The position numbers were made by a program, and so were the translations under genes. A stretch of 64,000 bases of DNA from Ferrovibrio sp046294345 (GTDB lineage Bacteria > Pseudomonadota > Alphaproteobacteria > Ferrovibrionales > Ferrovibrionaceae), in contig JBKBJT010000003.1 in NCBI GenBank assembly GCA_046294345.1, forward strand, positions 62,001 to 126,000, read 5' to 3'. Shown in pieces: positions 25,529 to 33,487 of the stretch. How positions within the stretch are numbered: position 1 is the stretch's first letter; each line of letters begins with the position of its first letter. The notes under the pieces were generated by a model, which saw only the letters and a program-made list of their open reading frames with translations, made no database searches and was not told where the DNA came from.

Positions 25529-26032
25529 TTACGGGGTCCTATTGTCGGCCTGCCGGCCGTCGAGCTTATCGGCCAGTGCGTTCACGGCCCGGGTCAGGGC
25601 GAGGATTTCCTGTTCGCGCAGCAGGTCGATCTTCTGATGCAACAGTTCGATCTCGAGCTCGGCTTTCACGTTCACCTGGTAATCATCCTCGGCATGGCGC
25701 CGGTCGATTTCCGACAGGCGGTTCTGGCTCATCATGATGATCGGTGCAGTATAGGCGGCCTGGAAGGAGAGCAGCAGGTTGAGCAGGATGAAGGGGAACG
25801 GATCCCAGGCATTCCCGCCGGTCAGTGCGTTGCCGATGATCCAGGCGATCAGCAGCCCGGTCTGGATCAGGATGAAGCGCCAGGAGCCGACGGCCCGGGC
25901 CACGGTATCGGCGATGACCTGGCCGAGGCTGCGTTCCTCGCCCGGCGGTGCATGCCGGTGGCTGGCGCGACGGCGCCGCAGCTGGCGCAGCAGGTCGCGA
26001 TCGCGGTCGGTCAGCGTGACGGTATTGGGCAT
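25529..26032 (-). CDS. DUF1003 domain membrane protein
   Basis: A 167-residue inner membrane protein. Two hydrophobic helices at about residues 52-70 and 80-100 (FILIQTGLLIAWIIGNAL and PFPFILLNLLLSFQAAYTAP) are followed by MMSQNRLSEIDR, the mark of DUF1003. The C-terminal part (NVKAELEIELLHQKIDLLREQEI) is predicted coiled coil. Function is unknown; the family often lies in stress or anaerobic gene groups. It is first in the three-gene minus-strand run with the phosphorylase and the beta-CASP hydrolase. Confidence 0.88.
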   Translation of the reverse strand: MPNTVTLTDRDRDLLRQLRRRRASHRHAPPGEERSLGQVIADTVARAVGSWRFILIQTGLLIAWIIGNALTGGNAWDPFPFILLNLLLSFQAAYTAPIIMMSQNRLSEIDRRHAEDDYQVNVKAELEIELLHQKIDLLREQEILALTRAVNALADKLDGRQADNRTP

Positions 26033-26123
26033 GGCAGACTCCGGAACTGGCGGCGGTCGCGGTATTTTAACGGCAATCTAGCCGCCGGGTCAGCGGCCGG
26101 GATTGATGGAGGTCAAGCCGCGA

Positions 26124-27830
26124 TCATTCCGCCGGTTGCATCGTGAGGATCTTGCGCGCCACCAGCACGGCCAGCGGTTCGGACTTGCCGCGCAGATGCA
26201 CGGTTTCCGGCTGCCAGGACAGGGGCGCCATCGCGGCCGATCCGGCCCGTTCGGCCACCTCGGCCGAGATGACGAGTTCGGCGCCGAAATCCTTGGTGGC
26301 GCTTTCCAGCCGGCTGGCGGTGTTGACGGCATCGCCCACGGCGGTGAGGTGCATGGCGCTGCCATGGCCCATCTCGCCCACGATGGCCGGGCCGCAATGG
26401 ATGCCGATGCCCAGCTTCAGCATCTGGTCCAGGTCCATCTTCAGCGCTTCGTTCAGGCGGCTCAGCCCCGCCGCCATGCGCTGTGCCGCGTCCAGCGCGC
26501 GGCGGCAGCCCTCCTCGGGCCCTTCCTCGATGCCGAACAGGGCCATCACGCCATCGCCGATGAACTTGTCGAGCCGCCCGCCGGCGCCTTCCACCGCTTC
26601 GCCCATCGCCTTGAAATACTGGTTCAGCACGAATACCACGTCATAGGGCAGCTTGCTTTCCGACAGCTTGGTGAAGCCGCGCAGGTCGGCGAACAGGATG
26701 GCGATGCGTCGCTCGGCACCCTGGGCATGGCTCGCGGTGCCATACACCACTTTCGCCGGCACGCCGGCCGGCAGCAAGGGCGTGATGGAGATGTCGGCCT
26801 CGGGCCGGATCTGGCAGGCCAGGCGCACGCCGGGCGGCGCGCCGATGCGTTCCAGCACGCGCTGCTCGGCGGCATCGGGCAACGGCAGCATGGCAAGGCC
26901 TTCGCCGCTCACCCGCACGCGGCAGGTGGAGCAGCGGCCCTGGCCGCCGCAGACGGCGGCATGGGGATAGCCGATGGCGCGGCTGGCCTCCAGCACATTC
27001 AGGGCGCCGGCCTGGCCGCGATAACGCCGGCCATCGGGATATTGAATGGTGATGCTGCCGCGCCGGCGTTGCAGCAGGGCCGACAAAATGCGGCCGATCA
27101 GGGCTGCTGCGAGCAGTACGATCATCACGCCATAGGCAAGCTCGATGGCGCGGAAGCCGAATTCCTGACCGGCTGGCCCGGGCCAGTTCAGGCCGGCGCG
27201 GAAGGCGTCCAGCCATTCCTCGCGCTGCATCAGCAGCATCACCGAACGCCCGCCGGAAACGAAACCCAGGATGGCCAGCATCGGCAGCAGCAAGGCGATG
27301 GCATACAGGAAGGGCCAGGCCCGTTCGAAGGCGGGTTTCAGCCGCAGCCAGTAATAGACGCCGATGCAGCCATGGCCCCAGGCGATCAGGATCAGCAGGT
27401 TCTGGCGCAGGCCAATCATCGGCTCCTGCACGAACAGCACCATCAGCACATAGGCGTAGGAATCATTGAGGTCGAAGGCGGCATTCATCGCCCGCGTGCC
27501 GATCACATGGTCGACGGCCAGCGGCGGCACCAGCAGGCCGAGGGAGATCTGCACCCAGCCCTGCCAGGGAATGCCGCGGTAATGACCGCGCCGCAGCCAG
27601 TTGTAGAGTGCGAGCATCGGGTGCAGCAGCACGGCACCGTAGAGCAGAATGCTGCCCGGCCAGCTGCGCCACAGCAGGGTGAACAGCGTCGAGCCCGCTT
27701 CCATGGCCGACAACGAGATCACGCCCAGCGCATGATTGATCAGATGGGTGAGCAGGAAGGTGAACAGCACCAGGCCGGAGGCCAGCTTGGTCCGGCTGTA
27801 GATGTCCTCGAATCGACCGCCCCCTGCCAT
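26124..27830 (-). CDS. Membrane adenylate cyclase with 2Fe-2S ferredoxin domain
   Basis: A 568-residue three-part protein. Residues 1-250 hold about six membrane helices with histidines at 29, 33, 70, 108 and 153, reminiscent of succinate-dehydrogenase-type cytochrome b. Residues ~258-350 are a ferredoxin domain with Cys294, Cys300, Cys303 and Cys339 (C-x5-C-x2-C-x35-C), fitting a 2Fe-2S cluster. Residues ~370-560 are a class III cyclase with metal Asp382 and Asp426, Lys422 and Asp500 that select ATP, and Asn503/Arg507. All catalytic residues are present, so it should make cAMP. A redox or electron-transfer state probably controls it. It is monocistronic, with the TetR gene just upstream on the same strand. 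Confidence 0.9.
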   Translation of the reverse strand: MAGGGRFEDIYSRTKLASGLVLFTFLLTHLINHALGVISLSAMEAGSTLFTLLWRSWPGSILLYGAVLLHPMLALYNWLRRGHYRGIPWQGWVQISLGLLVPPLAVDHVIGTRAMNAAFDLNDSYAYVLMVLFVQEPMIGLRQNLLILIAWGHGCIGVYYWLRLKPAFERAWPFLYAIALLLPMLAILGFVSGGRSVMLLMQREEWLDAFRAGLNWPGPAGQEFGFRAIELAYGVMIVLLAAALIGRILSALLQRRRGSITIQYPDGRRYRGQAGALNVLEASRAIGYPHAAVCGGQGRCSTCRVRVSGEGLAMLPLPDAAEQRVLERIGAPPGVRLACQIRPEADISITPLLPAGVPAKVVYGTASHAQGAERRIAILFADLRGFTKLSESKLPYDVVFVLNQYFKAMGEAVEGAGGRLDKFIGDGVMALFGIEEGPEEGCRRALDAAQRMAAGLSRLNEALKMDLDQMLKLGIGIHCGPAIVGEMGHGSAMHLTAVGDAVNTASRLESATKDFGAELVISAEVAERAGSAAMAPLSWQPETVHLRGKSEPLAVLVARKILTMQPAE

Positions 27831-27840
27831 GGGCAGAAGC

Positions 27841-28524
27841 CTAGGCGGGCGTCGCTTCCGCGTCCAGCAGGGATGGTTTCACACTCCCGCTATTGACTGC
27901 AGCCGCGCTATCGGCGGGCGCGAACAGCAGTTCGAGATAATTGCGGTAATGCCGGAACTGGGCCGCCACTGCCTTGGGATCACGCTGCACCTTCGAGAGG
28001 ATATAGGCGCCCTCGGCCTGCACCAGGCTCATCTCGGCCAGGCTTTTCAGGTCGACCGACAGGCGCGGCCGGTAGAGCTTCATCGCCTCTTCCAGCTTGC
28101 CCATGATGCGGGCGGTCCAGTCGCTGAACACCGCACGCGTTACCGCCAGGGTGTTTTCGTCGAAAAGCTGCGCCTCGTAGATGAACGAGGCATAGAGGCA
28201 GCCGGGATAGGGTGCCGTCAGCTTGTCCAGCTCTTCCTCATACAGACCCATGCAGATCAACACCTGCTGCAGCGGATCGCGGCTTAAGCCTTCGGCCCGG
28301 GTCATGTTGGCTTCCAGCATCGCCAGATCATGGGCGGCATCGCGCTGCACCAGTGCGAGCGCCAGGTCGGCCTTGGTCTTGAAATGATAGAAGAAGCTGC
28401 CCTTGGTGATGCCGGCACGGCTGATCACCGCATCCACCGAGGTGGCGGCGAAGCCGGTTTCCAGGATCAGCGCCTGTGCCGCATCCATGATCGCTGTGCG
28501 GGTCGCCGTACCGTCGCGGGCCAT
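27841..28524 (-). CDS. TetR/AcrR family transcriptional regulator
   Basis: A 227-residue repressor. The helix-turn-helix is at about residues 28-50 (VDAVISRAGITKGSFFYHFKTK). The ligand domain includes YPGCLYASFIYEAQ, a pattern common in this family. ATG 28524 follows an AGAGGAGT site; the frame extends to 28593 but only into the operator. Candidate operators lie at 28551-28568 in its own promoter and at 28704-28721 in front of the divergent TPR gene, so it likely controls both. The ligand is unknown. Confidence 0.92.
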   Translation of the reverse strand: MARDGTATRTAIMDAAQALILETGFAATSVDAVISRAGITKGSFFYHFKTKADLALALVQRDAAHDLAMLEANMTRAEGLSRDPLQQVLICMGLYEEELDKLTAPYPGCLYASFIYEAQLFDENTLAVTRAVFSDWTARIMGKLEEAMKLYRPRLSVDLKSLAEMSLVQAEGAYILSKVQRDPKAVAAQFRHYRNYLELLFAPADSAAAVNSGSVKPSLLDAEATPA

Positions 28525-28550
28525 TGGAACTCCTCTAAAGTACTCAATAT

Positions 28551-28568
28551 AAACCGTCCGGTCGGTTT
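28551..28568. promoter_or_regulatory. Candidate TetR operator, own promoter
   Basis: AAACCGTCCGGTCGGTTT is an 18-bp imperfect palindrome (AAACCG/CGGTTT arms, CCGG centre). It lies 27 bases before the TetR start. A related site is at 28704-28721, matching at 14 of 18 positions. Confidence 0.65.
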
Positions 28569-28703
28569 CACAAGACAGTGAATAACAATCCATTTTTCAA
28601 TGTGAAACTGAGAAAATACCAATTAATTCAAATAAATAATTGATTCTCCCGGTTGCAGTCCAACTGGCCATATATACCTTGACGGATGGAAAAACTCTTA
28701 TTT

Positions 28704-28721
28704 ATACCGACTGGTCAGTTT
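28704..28721. promoter_or_regulatory. Candidate TetR operator before TPR gene
   Basis: ATACCGACTGGTCAGTTT, the second copy of the palindrome in the same intergenic region, 25 bases before the start of the TPR gene. Fourteen of eighteen bases agree with the copy at 28551. Confidence 0.6.
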
Positions 28722-28746
28722 TAAAACTTAGTCGGAGACGGACACG

Positions 28747-30078
28747 ATGATCAAGGATACCCATGGCCAGGTCTACAGCGGGGCCACGGCCGATACCCTG
28801 GCGGGCTATGAAGAGGCGCTGGCCCAGTTCAACTGCTATCGCGGCAACCCGGTGGAGGCGATCGAGACGGTGATCGCCGGCCAGCCCGATTTCGCCATGG
28901 CCCATGCCATGCGCGCCCATCTGTATCTCAGCGGCACCGAGGCGGCCGGCCTGGCGCCGGCGCGCGACAGCATCGCGCTGGCCCGTCGGTATGCCCGCAC
29001 CGAACGCGAGAAGCTGCATGTCGCCGCTGCCGAGGCGCTGGCCGATGGCCGCTTCGACGATGCCGGCGAACGCTTCGACGACATCCTGCTCGACCATCCG
29101 CACGACCTGCTGGCCCTGCAGATGGGCCACCTGTTCGATTTCTATCGCGGCCTGTCGCGCAACCTGCGCGACCGCGTGCTGCGCGTGCGCCCGGCCTGGG
29201 ATGCCCGGCGCCCGGGCTGGCATGCGGTGCAGGGCATGCTGGCTTTTGGCCTGGAGGAAAGCGGCGATTATGCCCGCGCCGAGGAAGCCGGCCGGCAGGC
29301 CTGTGAACTGGAGCCGCGCGATGCCTGGGCCCATCACGCCGTGGCTCATGTGATGGAAATGCAGGGTCGGGTTGAGGATGGCATCCGCTGGTCGCGCGAC
29401 CGCATTCCGCACTGGGCCGAAGACAACATGATGGCCGTGCATAACTGGTGGCATCTCACGCTGTTCCATCTGGACCGCGACGAGCATGACGAGGTGCTGG
29501 CGCTGTATGACCGGCATATCCGCGGCGGCCAATCCACCGTGGTACTCGACATGATCGATGCTTCAGCCATGCTGTGGCGGCTCTATCTGCGCGGCCTTGA
29601 TGTCGGCATGAAACGCTGGGGTGAACTGGCCGAGGCCTGGTCGCCTCTAGTGCAGGACGGCATCTACAGCTTCAACGACGTGCATGCGTTGATCAGTTTC
29701 ATCGGTGCCGGCCGGCGCGATCTGGTCGAACAGCAGATGACCACGCTGCGGCGCGCCGCCGCCGCCAAACGCGGCGACAATGCCGCCATGGCGGCGCAGG
29801 TCGGCCTGCCGCTGGCGCAGGCCCTGCTGTCCTTCCAGGGCGGGCATTATGCCGACACGGTGCAGCGCCTGCGCCCGCTGCGCTATATCGCCAGCCGTTT
29901 CGGCGGCAGCCATGCCCAGCGCGACCTGCTCGATCTCACCCTGATCGAGGCCGCCAAGCGCGATAGCGATCTCAGCCTGGTGCAGGCCCTGAGTGCGGAA
30001 CGCCTGTTCGCCAAACCGGCCAGCCCGATCGCCCAGCGCTATCGCATGCTGGCCGAAGCAGGCCGGGCGGCGGCGTGA
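28747..30078 (+). CDS. Tetratricopeptide repeat protein, TTC38 family
   Basis: A 443-residue soluble helical-repeat protein resembling eukaryotic TTC38. Marks are HAVAHVMEMQGRVEDGIRW and HNWWHLTLFHLDRDE, with several TPR-like helix pairs in between (for example FAMAHAMRAHLYLSG). TPR proteins bind other proteins; the TTC38 group has conserved His and Trp residues that could form an active site, but no reaction is known. It has no signal peptide. It is the only gene divergent from the TetR regulator and has that regulator's candidate operator at its promoter. This suggests a role in response to a small molecule. Confidence 0.85.
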   Translation: MIKDTHGQVYSGATADTLAGYEEALAQFNCYRGNPVEAIETVIAGQPDFAMAHAMRAHLYLSGTEAAGLAPARDSIALARRYARTEREKLHVAAAEALADGRFDDAGERFDDILLDHPHDLLALQMGHLFDFYRGLSRNLRDRVLRVRPAWDARRPGWHAVQGMLAFGLEESGDYARAEEAGRQACELEPRDAWAHHAVAHVMEMQGRVEDGIRWSRDRIPHWAEDNMMAVHNWWHLTLFHLDRDEHDEVLALYDRHIRGGQSTVVLDMIDASAMLWRLYLRGLDVGMKRWGELAEAWSPLVQDGIYSFNDVHALISFIGAGRRDLVEQQMTTLRRAAAAKRGDNAAMAAQVGLPLAQALLSFQGGHYADTVQRLRPLRYIASRFGGSHAQRDLLDLTLIEAAKRDSDLSLVQALSAERLFAKPASPIAQRYRMLAEAGRAAA

Positions 30079-30111
30079 CAGCGCCGCATAAATACCGGCA
30101 GAGGCCGCCGC

Positions 30112-30615
30112 CTATACCGTAAAGGCGGGCCGCACCTGGTCGGCCAGCGCGCGCATCACGGCTTTCCAGTGTTGCTCGGCTTCCGGCCCGGTCGCGGCAA
30201 AGGCCTTGGCGAAGGCCTGATATTGCAGGTCTGTCAGCTTGTTCTCCAAGGCTGCGCCCTTAGGGGTCAGCGTCAGCAAAGCGAGCCGGCGGTTCGTCGG
30301 CGCCGCTTTCTGCGCGACATATCCCTGCGCAACCAGGTCGCGCAGCGGCCTGTGTAGCGCCTGACGGGATACGGCCAGCATCTCGATCAGGCTGCCGATG
30401 GCAATGCCGGGTTGACGCGCCACCACATAGAGAATGCGGTGGTGCGGTCGCCCGAAGCCCAGCTTGTCGAGCACGCGGTTCGGTCCGGCCACGCCGGCGC
30501 GGTAGCCCAGGTAAAACAGCGAAATCGTCTCGTCCACCGATCCGCGCAGCGAATCGAGAATATCCCTGCGCGGGACCGGAATGCGCGAAGTGGGGGCTTT
30601 TTTGGCGACCGTCAT
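30112..30615 (-). CDS. MarR family transcriptional regulator
   Basis: A 167-residue winged helix-turn-helix regulator. The DNA-binding region is SLIEMLAVSRQALHRPLRDLVAQGYV, and the wing is TNRRLALLTLTPKGAALE. ATG 30615 (MTVAKKAPT) is chosen; earlier starts up to 30657 would run into the divergent promoter. It is divergent from the hydrolase/methyltransferase operon, and two adjacent palindromes lie between them (30710-30745), so it probably represses that operon. No conserved cysteine sensor is obvious, so the signal is unknown. Confidence 0.88.
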   Translation of the reverse strand: MTVAKKAPTSRIPVPRRDILDSLRGSVDETISLFYLGYRAGVAGPNRVLDKLGFGRPHHRILYVVARQPGIAIGSLIEMLAVSRQALHRPLRDLVAQGYVAQKAAPTNRRLALLTLTPKGAALENKLTDLQYQAFAKAFAATGPEAEQHWKAVMRALADQVRPAFTV

Positions 30616-30709
30616 GGGCAGAGTCCAGAAACCGGGGCGGATGCGTCTGCGCAGCATACACCAATGATTCCAGAGGGCTAGCGGCCCGAGCTGGTGCTGG
30701 GTGATCTAT

Positions 30710-30728
30710 ATATCAATACTATTGATAT
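30710..30728. promoter_or_regulatory. Candidate MarR operator 1: perfect 19-bp palindrome
   Basis: The arms ATATCAATA and TATTGATAT are exact reverse complements around one central C. It abuts a second palindrome made of the same TATCAAT/ATTGATA arms. Confidence 0.7.
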
Positions 30729-30745
30729 TATCAATAAGATTGATA
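30729..30745. promoter_or_regulatory. Candidate MarR operator 2: perfect inverted repeat
   Basis: TATCAAT and ATTGATA around AAG, directly after operator 1. The centres of the two palindromes are 18 bases apart, close to two turns of DNA, so two dimers could bind on roughly the same face. Confidence 0.68.
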
Positions 30746-30776
30746 TATTCGCCGCCGTTCAAAGGCGATCCACCCC

Positions 30777-31727
30777 ATGCACCGCATCATGTTCATCCTG
30801 CTCTGTTCTCTGATCTCACTGTCGTTGGCCGGTGCTGCCGCCTGGTTCCTGGCGCCGGCGGCGGCGTTGCGCGACCTTGTCGTCGCAGTCGAACGCAAAC
30901 GCGCCGGACTCGCCGCGAAAACGATTCTCGTCCGGGACCAAGCCGTGGCCTACCTCGATGGCGGCCCGGTGACCGATCCCGCACCGATCCTGCTGGTCCA
31001 TGGCAGCAGCGGCGAGAAGGACAACTGGAACCGCATCGCGCGCTTCCTCACGCCCCGTCATCGTGTGATCGCCATAGATCTGCCAGGCTTCGGCGACAGT
31101 CCACGCTGGCCTGTCCATGATATTGGGTTGCAGGGACAGGTTGCGGCGCTGGCGGCCATCGTCGACGCGCTTGGGCTGCCTAGGCTGCATCTCGGCGGCA
31201 ATTCCATGGGCGCACGCGTCGCGGCGCTTTATGCCGCCGCGTATCCCGACCGTGTGCGCAGCCTGTGGCTTCCCGGCCCGAGCGGTGTCCTGTCGGCCAT
31301 GCCGAGCGACCTGCTGCGGCATCTGCAGGCGGGCGGCGACAATCCGTTGTTCATCCGCAGCACGAAGGACTATCCCGCGTACCTGGGCTGGCTGATGGCG
31401 CATCCGCCATCCATTCCCGCGCCGATCCGGCGCGCATTGGCCGAACGCGCGCTCGGCAAGGCGGATTTCCATCGCAGGGTCTTCGACGCTTTTGCCCGCG
31501 AGACCGCGTCACTGGAACTCAGCATCAGCGGCATGACGGTACCGACCCGTATTGTCTGGGGTGAGCATGACCGCATCTGGCATGTCTCGGGCGCCACGTT
31601 GCTTGCCGATCGCCTGGCGCGGGCCTCGCTGCTGCTGCTGCCCTGCGGCCATCTGCCAATGATCGAGATGCCGGAAGCCGTCGCTGCCGACTATCTCGCT
31701 TTCCTTTCGTCTCTGCCCACATCCTAG
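30777..31727 (+). CDS. Alpha/beta hydrolase with N-terminal membrane anchor
   Basis: A 316-residue hydrolase. The first ~25 residues are hydrophobic (IMFILLCSLISLSLAGAAAWFL) and probably an uncleaved anchor or signal. The oxyanion region is VHGSSGEKDNW, the nucleophile Ser is in GGNSMGARVAA, the acid is in WGEHDRIW, and the histidine in PCGHLPMIE, giving a full catalytic triad. Substrate is unknown; esterases, lipases and C-C hydrolases share this fold. It is the first gene of the operon controlled by the MarR palindromes, with the methyltransferase-like gene 10 bases downstream. Confidence 0.88.
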   Translation: MHRIMFILLCSLISLSLAGAAAWFLAPAAALRDLVVAVERKRAGLAAKTILVRDQAVAYLDGGPVTDPAPILLVHGSSGEKDNWNRIARFLTPRHRVIAIDLPGFGDSPRWPVHDIGLQGQVAALAAIVDALGLPRLHLGGNSMGARVAALYAAAYPDRVRSLWLPGPSGVLSAMPSDLLRHLQAGGDNPLFIRSTKDYPAYLGWLMAHPPSIPAPIRRALAERALGKADFHRRVFDAFARETASLELSISGMTVPTRIVWGEHDRIWHVSGATLLADRLARASLLLLPCGHLPMIEMPEAVAADYLAFLSSLPTS

Positions 31728-31737
31728 GAGTCACCTC

Positions 31738-32478
31738 ATGCCCGGAATGCTGTTTGCCCTGTTTGCCTATCTCGGTTTTGGTATCGCCGCGCTGGCCCTG
31801 GCGCTGTTCATCGCTGCCCCGCTCAGCGCCGGTCTGGGGCTGCCCATTCATATCGACGCCTCGCTCTGGCCCGAGTCATTGCCCTGGCTCGCCGGGGCCA
31901 TCGATCTCGGCCTGATCGTATTGTTCGGCCTGCAGCACAGCGTGATGGCGCGGCCCGGCTTCAAGCGGTGGATGTCGGCGGCTGTGCCGGTGTATCTGCA
32001 GCGCGCCGTCTATCTGGTGGCGACGTCAATCATGGTGGCGGTGCTGATCGCGTTTTGGCAGCCGCTACCGGCCATGGTCTGGCAGGTGCAGGACAGCTTC
32101 AACGCCATGCTGATCTGGATGCTCTATGGCTTCGGCTGGCTGCTGCTGGTCGCCGCCACCTTCATGATCGACCATTTCGAACTCTTCGGCCTGTCGCAGC
32201 CTTTCCGCCAGTGGCGCGGCCTGCCGGTGCCGCATGACGAATTCCGCACGTCCTGGCTTTATCGCTACATGCGACATCCGATCTATACCGGCTGGCTGGT
32301 GATCTTCTGGGCCACGCCGCAGATGTCGGTGGGTCATCTGCTCTTCGCCATTGGCATGAGCGCCTATATCGTGGTCGGCATCATCTATGAAGAACGCGAC
32401 CTGATCGCAACCTTCGGCGGCCGTTATCGCGATTATCGCCGCCGGGTTCCGGCCCTGATCCCCGGCCTGAAGATCTAG
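31738..32478 (+). CDS. MddA-like methanethiol S-methyltransferase / isoprenylcysteine methyltransferase-family membrane protein
   Basis: A 246-residue inner membrane protein with about five to six helices. The C-terminal half has the ICMT/NnrU-family active site: FMIDHFELFGLSQ, then LYRYMRHPIYTGWLVIFWATPQMSVGHLLFA, and YEERDLIATFGGRYRDYRRRV. This arrangement is close to bacterial MddA, which methylates methanethiol to dimethyl sulfide using S-adenosylmethionine. The assignment rests on motif order, and another small thiol or an unknown lipid could be the acceptor. An AGGAG site precedes ATG 31738. It lies between two hydrolase genes in one operon. Confidence 0.75.
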   Translation: MPGMLFALFAYLGFGIAALALALFIAAPLSAGLGLPIHIDASLWPESLPWLAGAIDLGLIVLFGLQHSVMARPGFKRWMSAAVPVYLQRAVYLVATSIMVAVLIAFWQPLPAMVWQVQDSFNAMLIWMLYGFGWLLLVAATFMIDHFELFGLSQPFRQWRGLPVPHDEFRTSWLYRYMRHPIYTGWLVIFWATPQMSVGHLLFAIGMSAYIVVGIIYEERDLIATFGGRYRDYRRRVPALIPGLKI

Positions 32479-32489
32479 GAGCTGCTGCG

Positions 32490-33338
32490 ATGCCGATGCT
32501 GGAAACGGCCGTGGGCCGCCTGTCCTGGTTCGACAATGGCTGCGATGGAGCCGGTGCGCCCCGTCTGATGCTGCTGCATTCCGGCGCTGCCTCGCACCGG
32601 CAATGGCGACCGCTGATCGCAGCGCTTGGCCGCGGCTGGCATATTGTCGCGCCTGATCTGATCGGCCATGGCGAAACGCCGATGCCCGATCACGGCAGGC
32701 CCACGCTGGAAGAGGAGATAGCCCTGCTGATGGCTTTGCTAGAGCGGATGGATGGTCCCGTGCATCTGGTTGGGCATTCCTATGGCGGCGCCATGGCGCT
32801 GGAACTGGCGCGTCGCCAGCCGCACCGCATCGCTTCGTTGGCAATTTACGAGCCGGTGGCTTTCAGCCTGCTGCGCAACAGCAGCCAGCGCGATGCCTGG
32901 GATGAAATCGCATCGGTGGCACAGCGCCACATCGAACTGGTGGAAAACGACGATACACGCGCCGCCGCCATCGCGTTCCTGGATTACTGGGTTGGGCCCG
33001 GCGCCCTGCAGGCGATGCCCGAGCACATGCAGGCTTATGTCACGGGCTGCATGAGCACGGTGGCGAGCGAATTTCGCGAACTGTTGCAGGCACGCGAAAC
33101 CGCTGTTGACGATCTGAAATCCCTGGCCGTGCCGGTGCTGCTGCTTTGCGGCAGCGACACCACGCTGGCGGCGCGTGGCGTGATAGCCGAACTGCGTCGT
33201 CTGCTGCCGGCCGCGCGTCATATAAATCTGTCCGGTGCGGCCCATATGGCGCCGGTCACGCAGCCGGAGCGGGTGAATTCATATCTGATCGATTTCCTGC
33301 AGGCGGTCGCGGGGATGACGGAGCCGCAGATGGTCTGA
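32490..33338 (+). CDS. Alpha/beta hydrolase
   Basis: A 282-residue soluble hydrolase without signal peptide. LLHSGAASHRQW holds the oxyanion hole, VGHSYGGAMALEL the nucleophile Ser, LLLCGSDTT the acid region, and SGAAHMAPVTQP the histidine. The set looks complete. It starts 12 bases after the methyltransferase-like gene and ends the MarR-controlled operon. The reaction is unknown; the fold also occurs in esterases, haloperoxidase-like proteins and C-C hydrolases. Confidence 0.88.
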   Translation: MPMLETAVGRLSWFDNGCDGAGAPRLMLLHSGAASHRQWRPLIAALGRGWHIVAPDLIGHGETPMPDHGRPTLEEEIALLMALLERMDGPVHLVGHSYGGAMALELARRQPHRIASLAIYEPVAFSLLRNSSQRDAWDEIASVAQRHIELVENDDTRAAAIAFLDYWVGPGALQAMPEHMQAYVTGCMSTVASEFRELLQARETAVDDLKSLAVPVLLLCGSDTTLAARGVIAELRRLLPAARHINLSGAAHMAPVTQPERVNSYLIDFLQAVAGMTEPQMV

Positions 33339-33420
33339 TCCCGCGCGGATGTTCCCATGATGATCCGCATGGTGGGACGTAAAATGCGGAACCGGGGTTG
33401 TAATCCGGCGTTCGGCTCAT

Positions 33421-33449
33421 AAATATTCTCAGTAATCCGAGAAATATTT
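33421..33449 (+). terminator. Probable terminator after the MarR-controlled operon
   Basis: AAATATT-CTC pairs with GAG-A-AATATTT (one bulged A) around AGTAATCC and runs into TTTTT-type sequence. It lies about 80 bases after the second hydrolase stop. The stem is AT-rich, so it is moderate in strength. A CCCGG-TTTT-CCGGG hairpin follows before otsB. Confidence 0.5.
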
Positions 33450-33487
33450 TTACCATCACCCGGTTTTCCGGGGGGCGAGCCGTTTTG

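Noticed and set aside
26103..27896. A 597-codon frame on the plus strand
   Set aside because: It lies opposite the ferredoxin-cyclase gene. Its product is rich in His, Gln and Gly, as expected for the complement of GC-rich coding DNA, and shows no family motif.
28525..28746. Possible small gene between TetR and TTC38 genes
   Set aside because: The region is AT-rich and holds two operators; no frame has a ribosome site or recognisable product.
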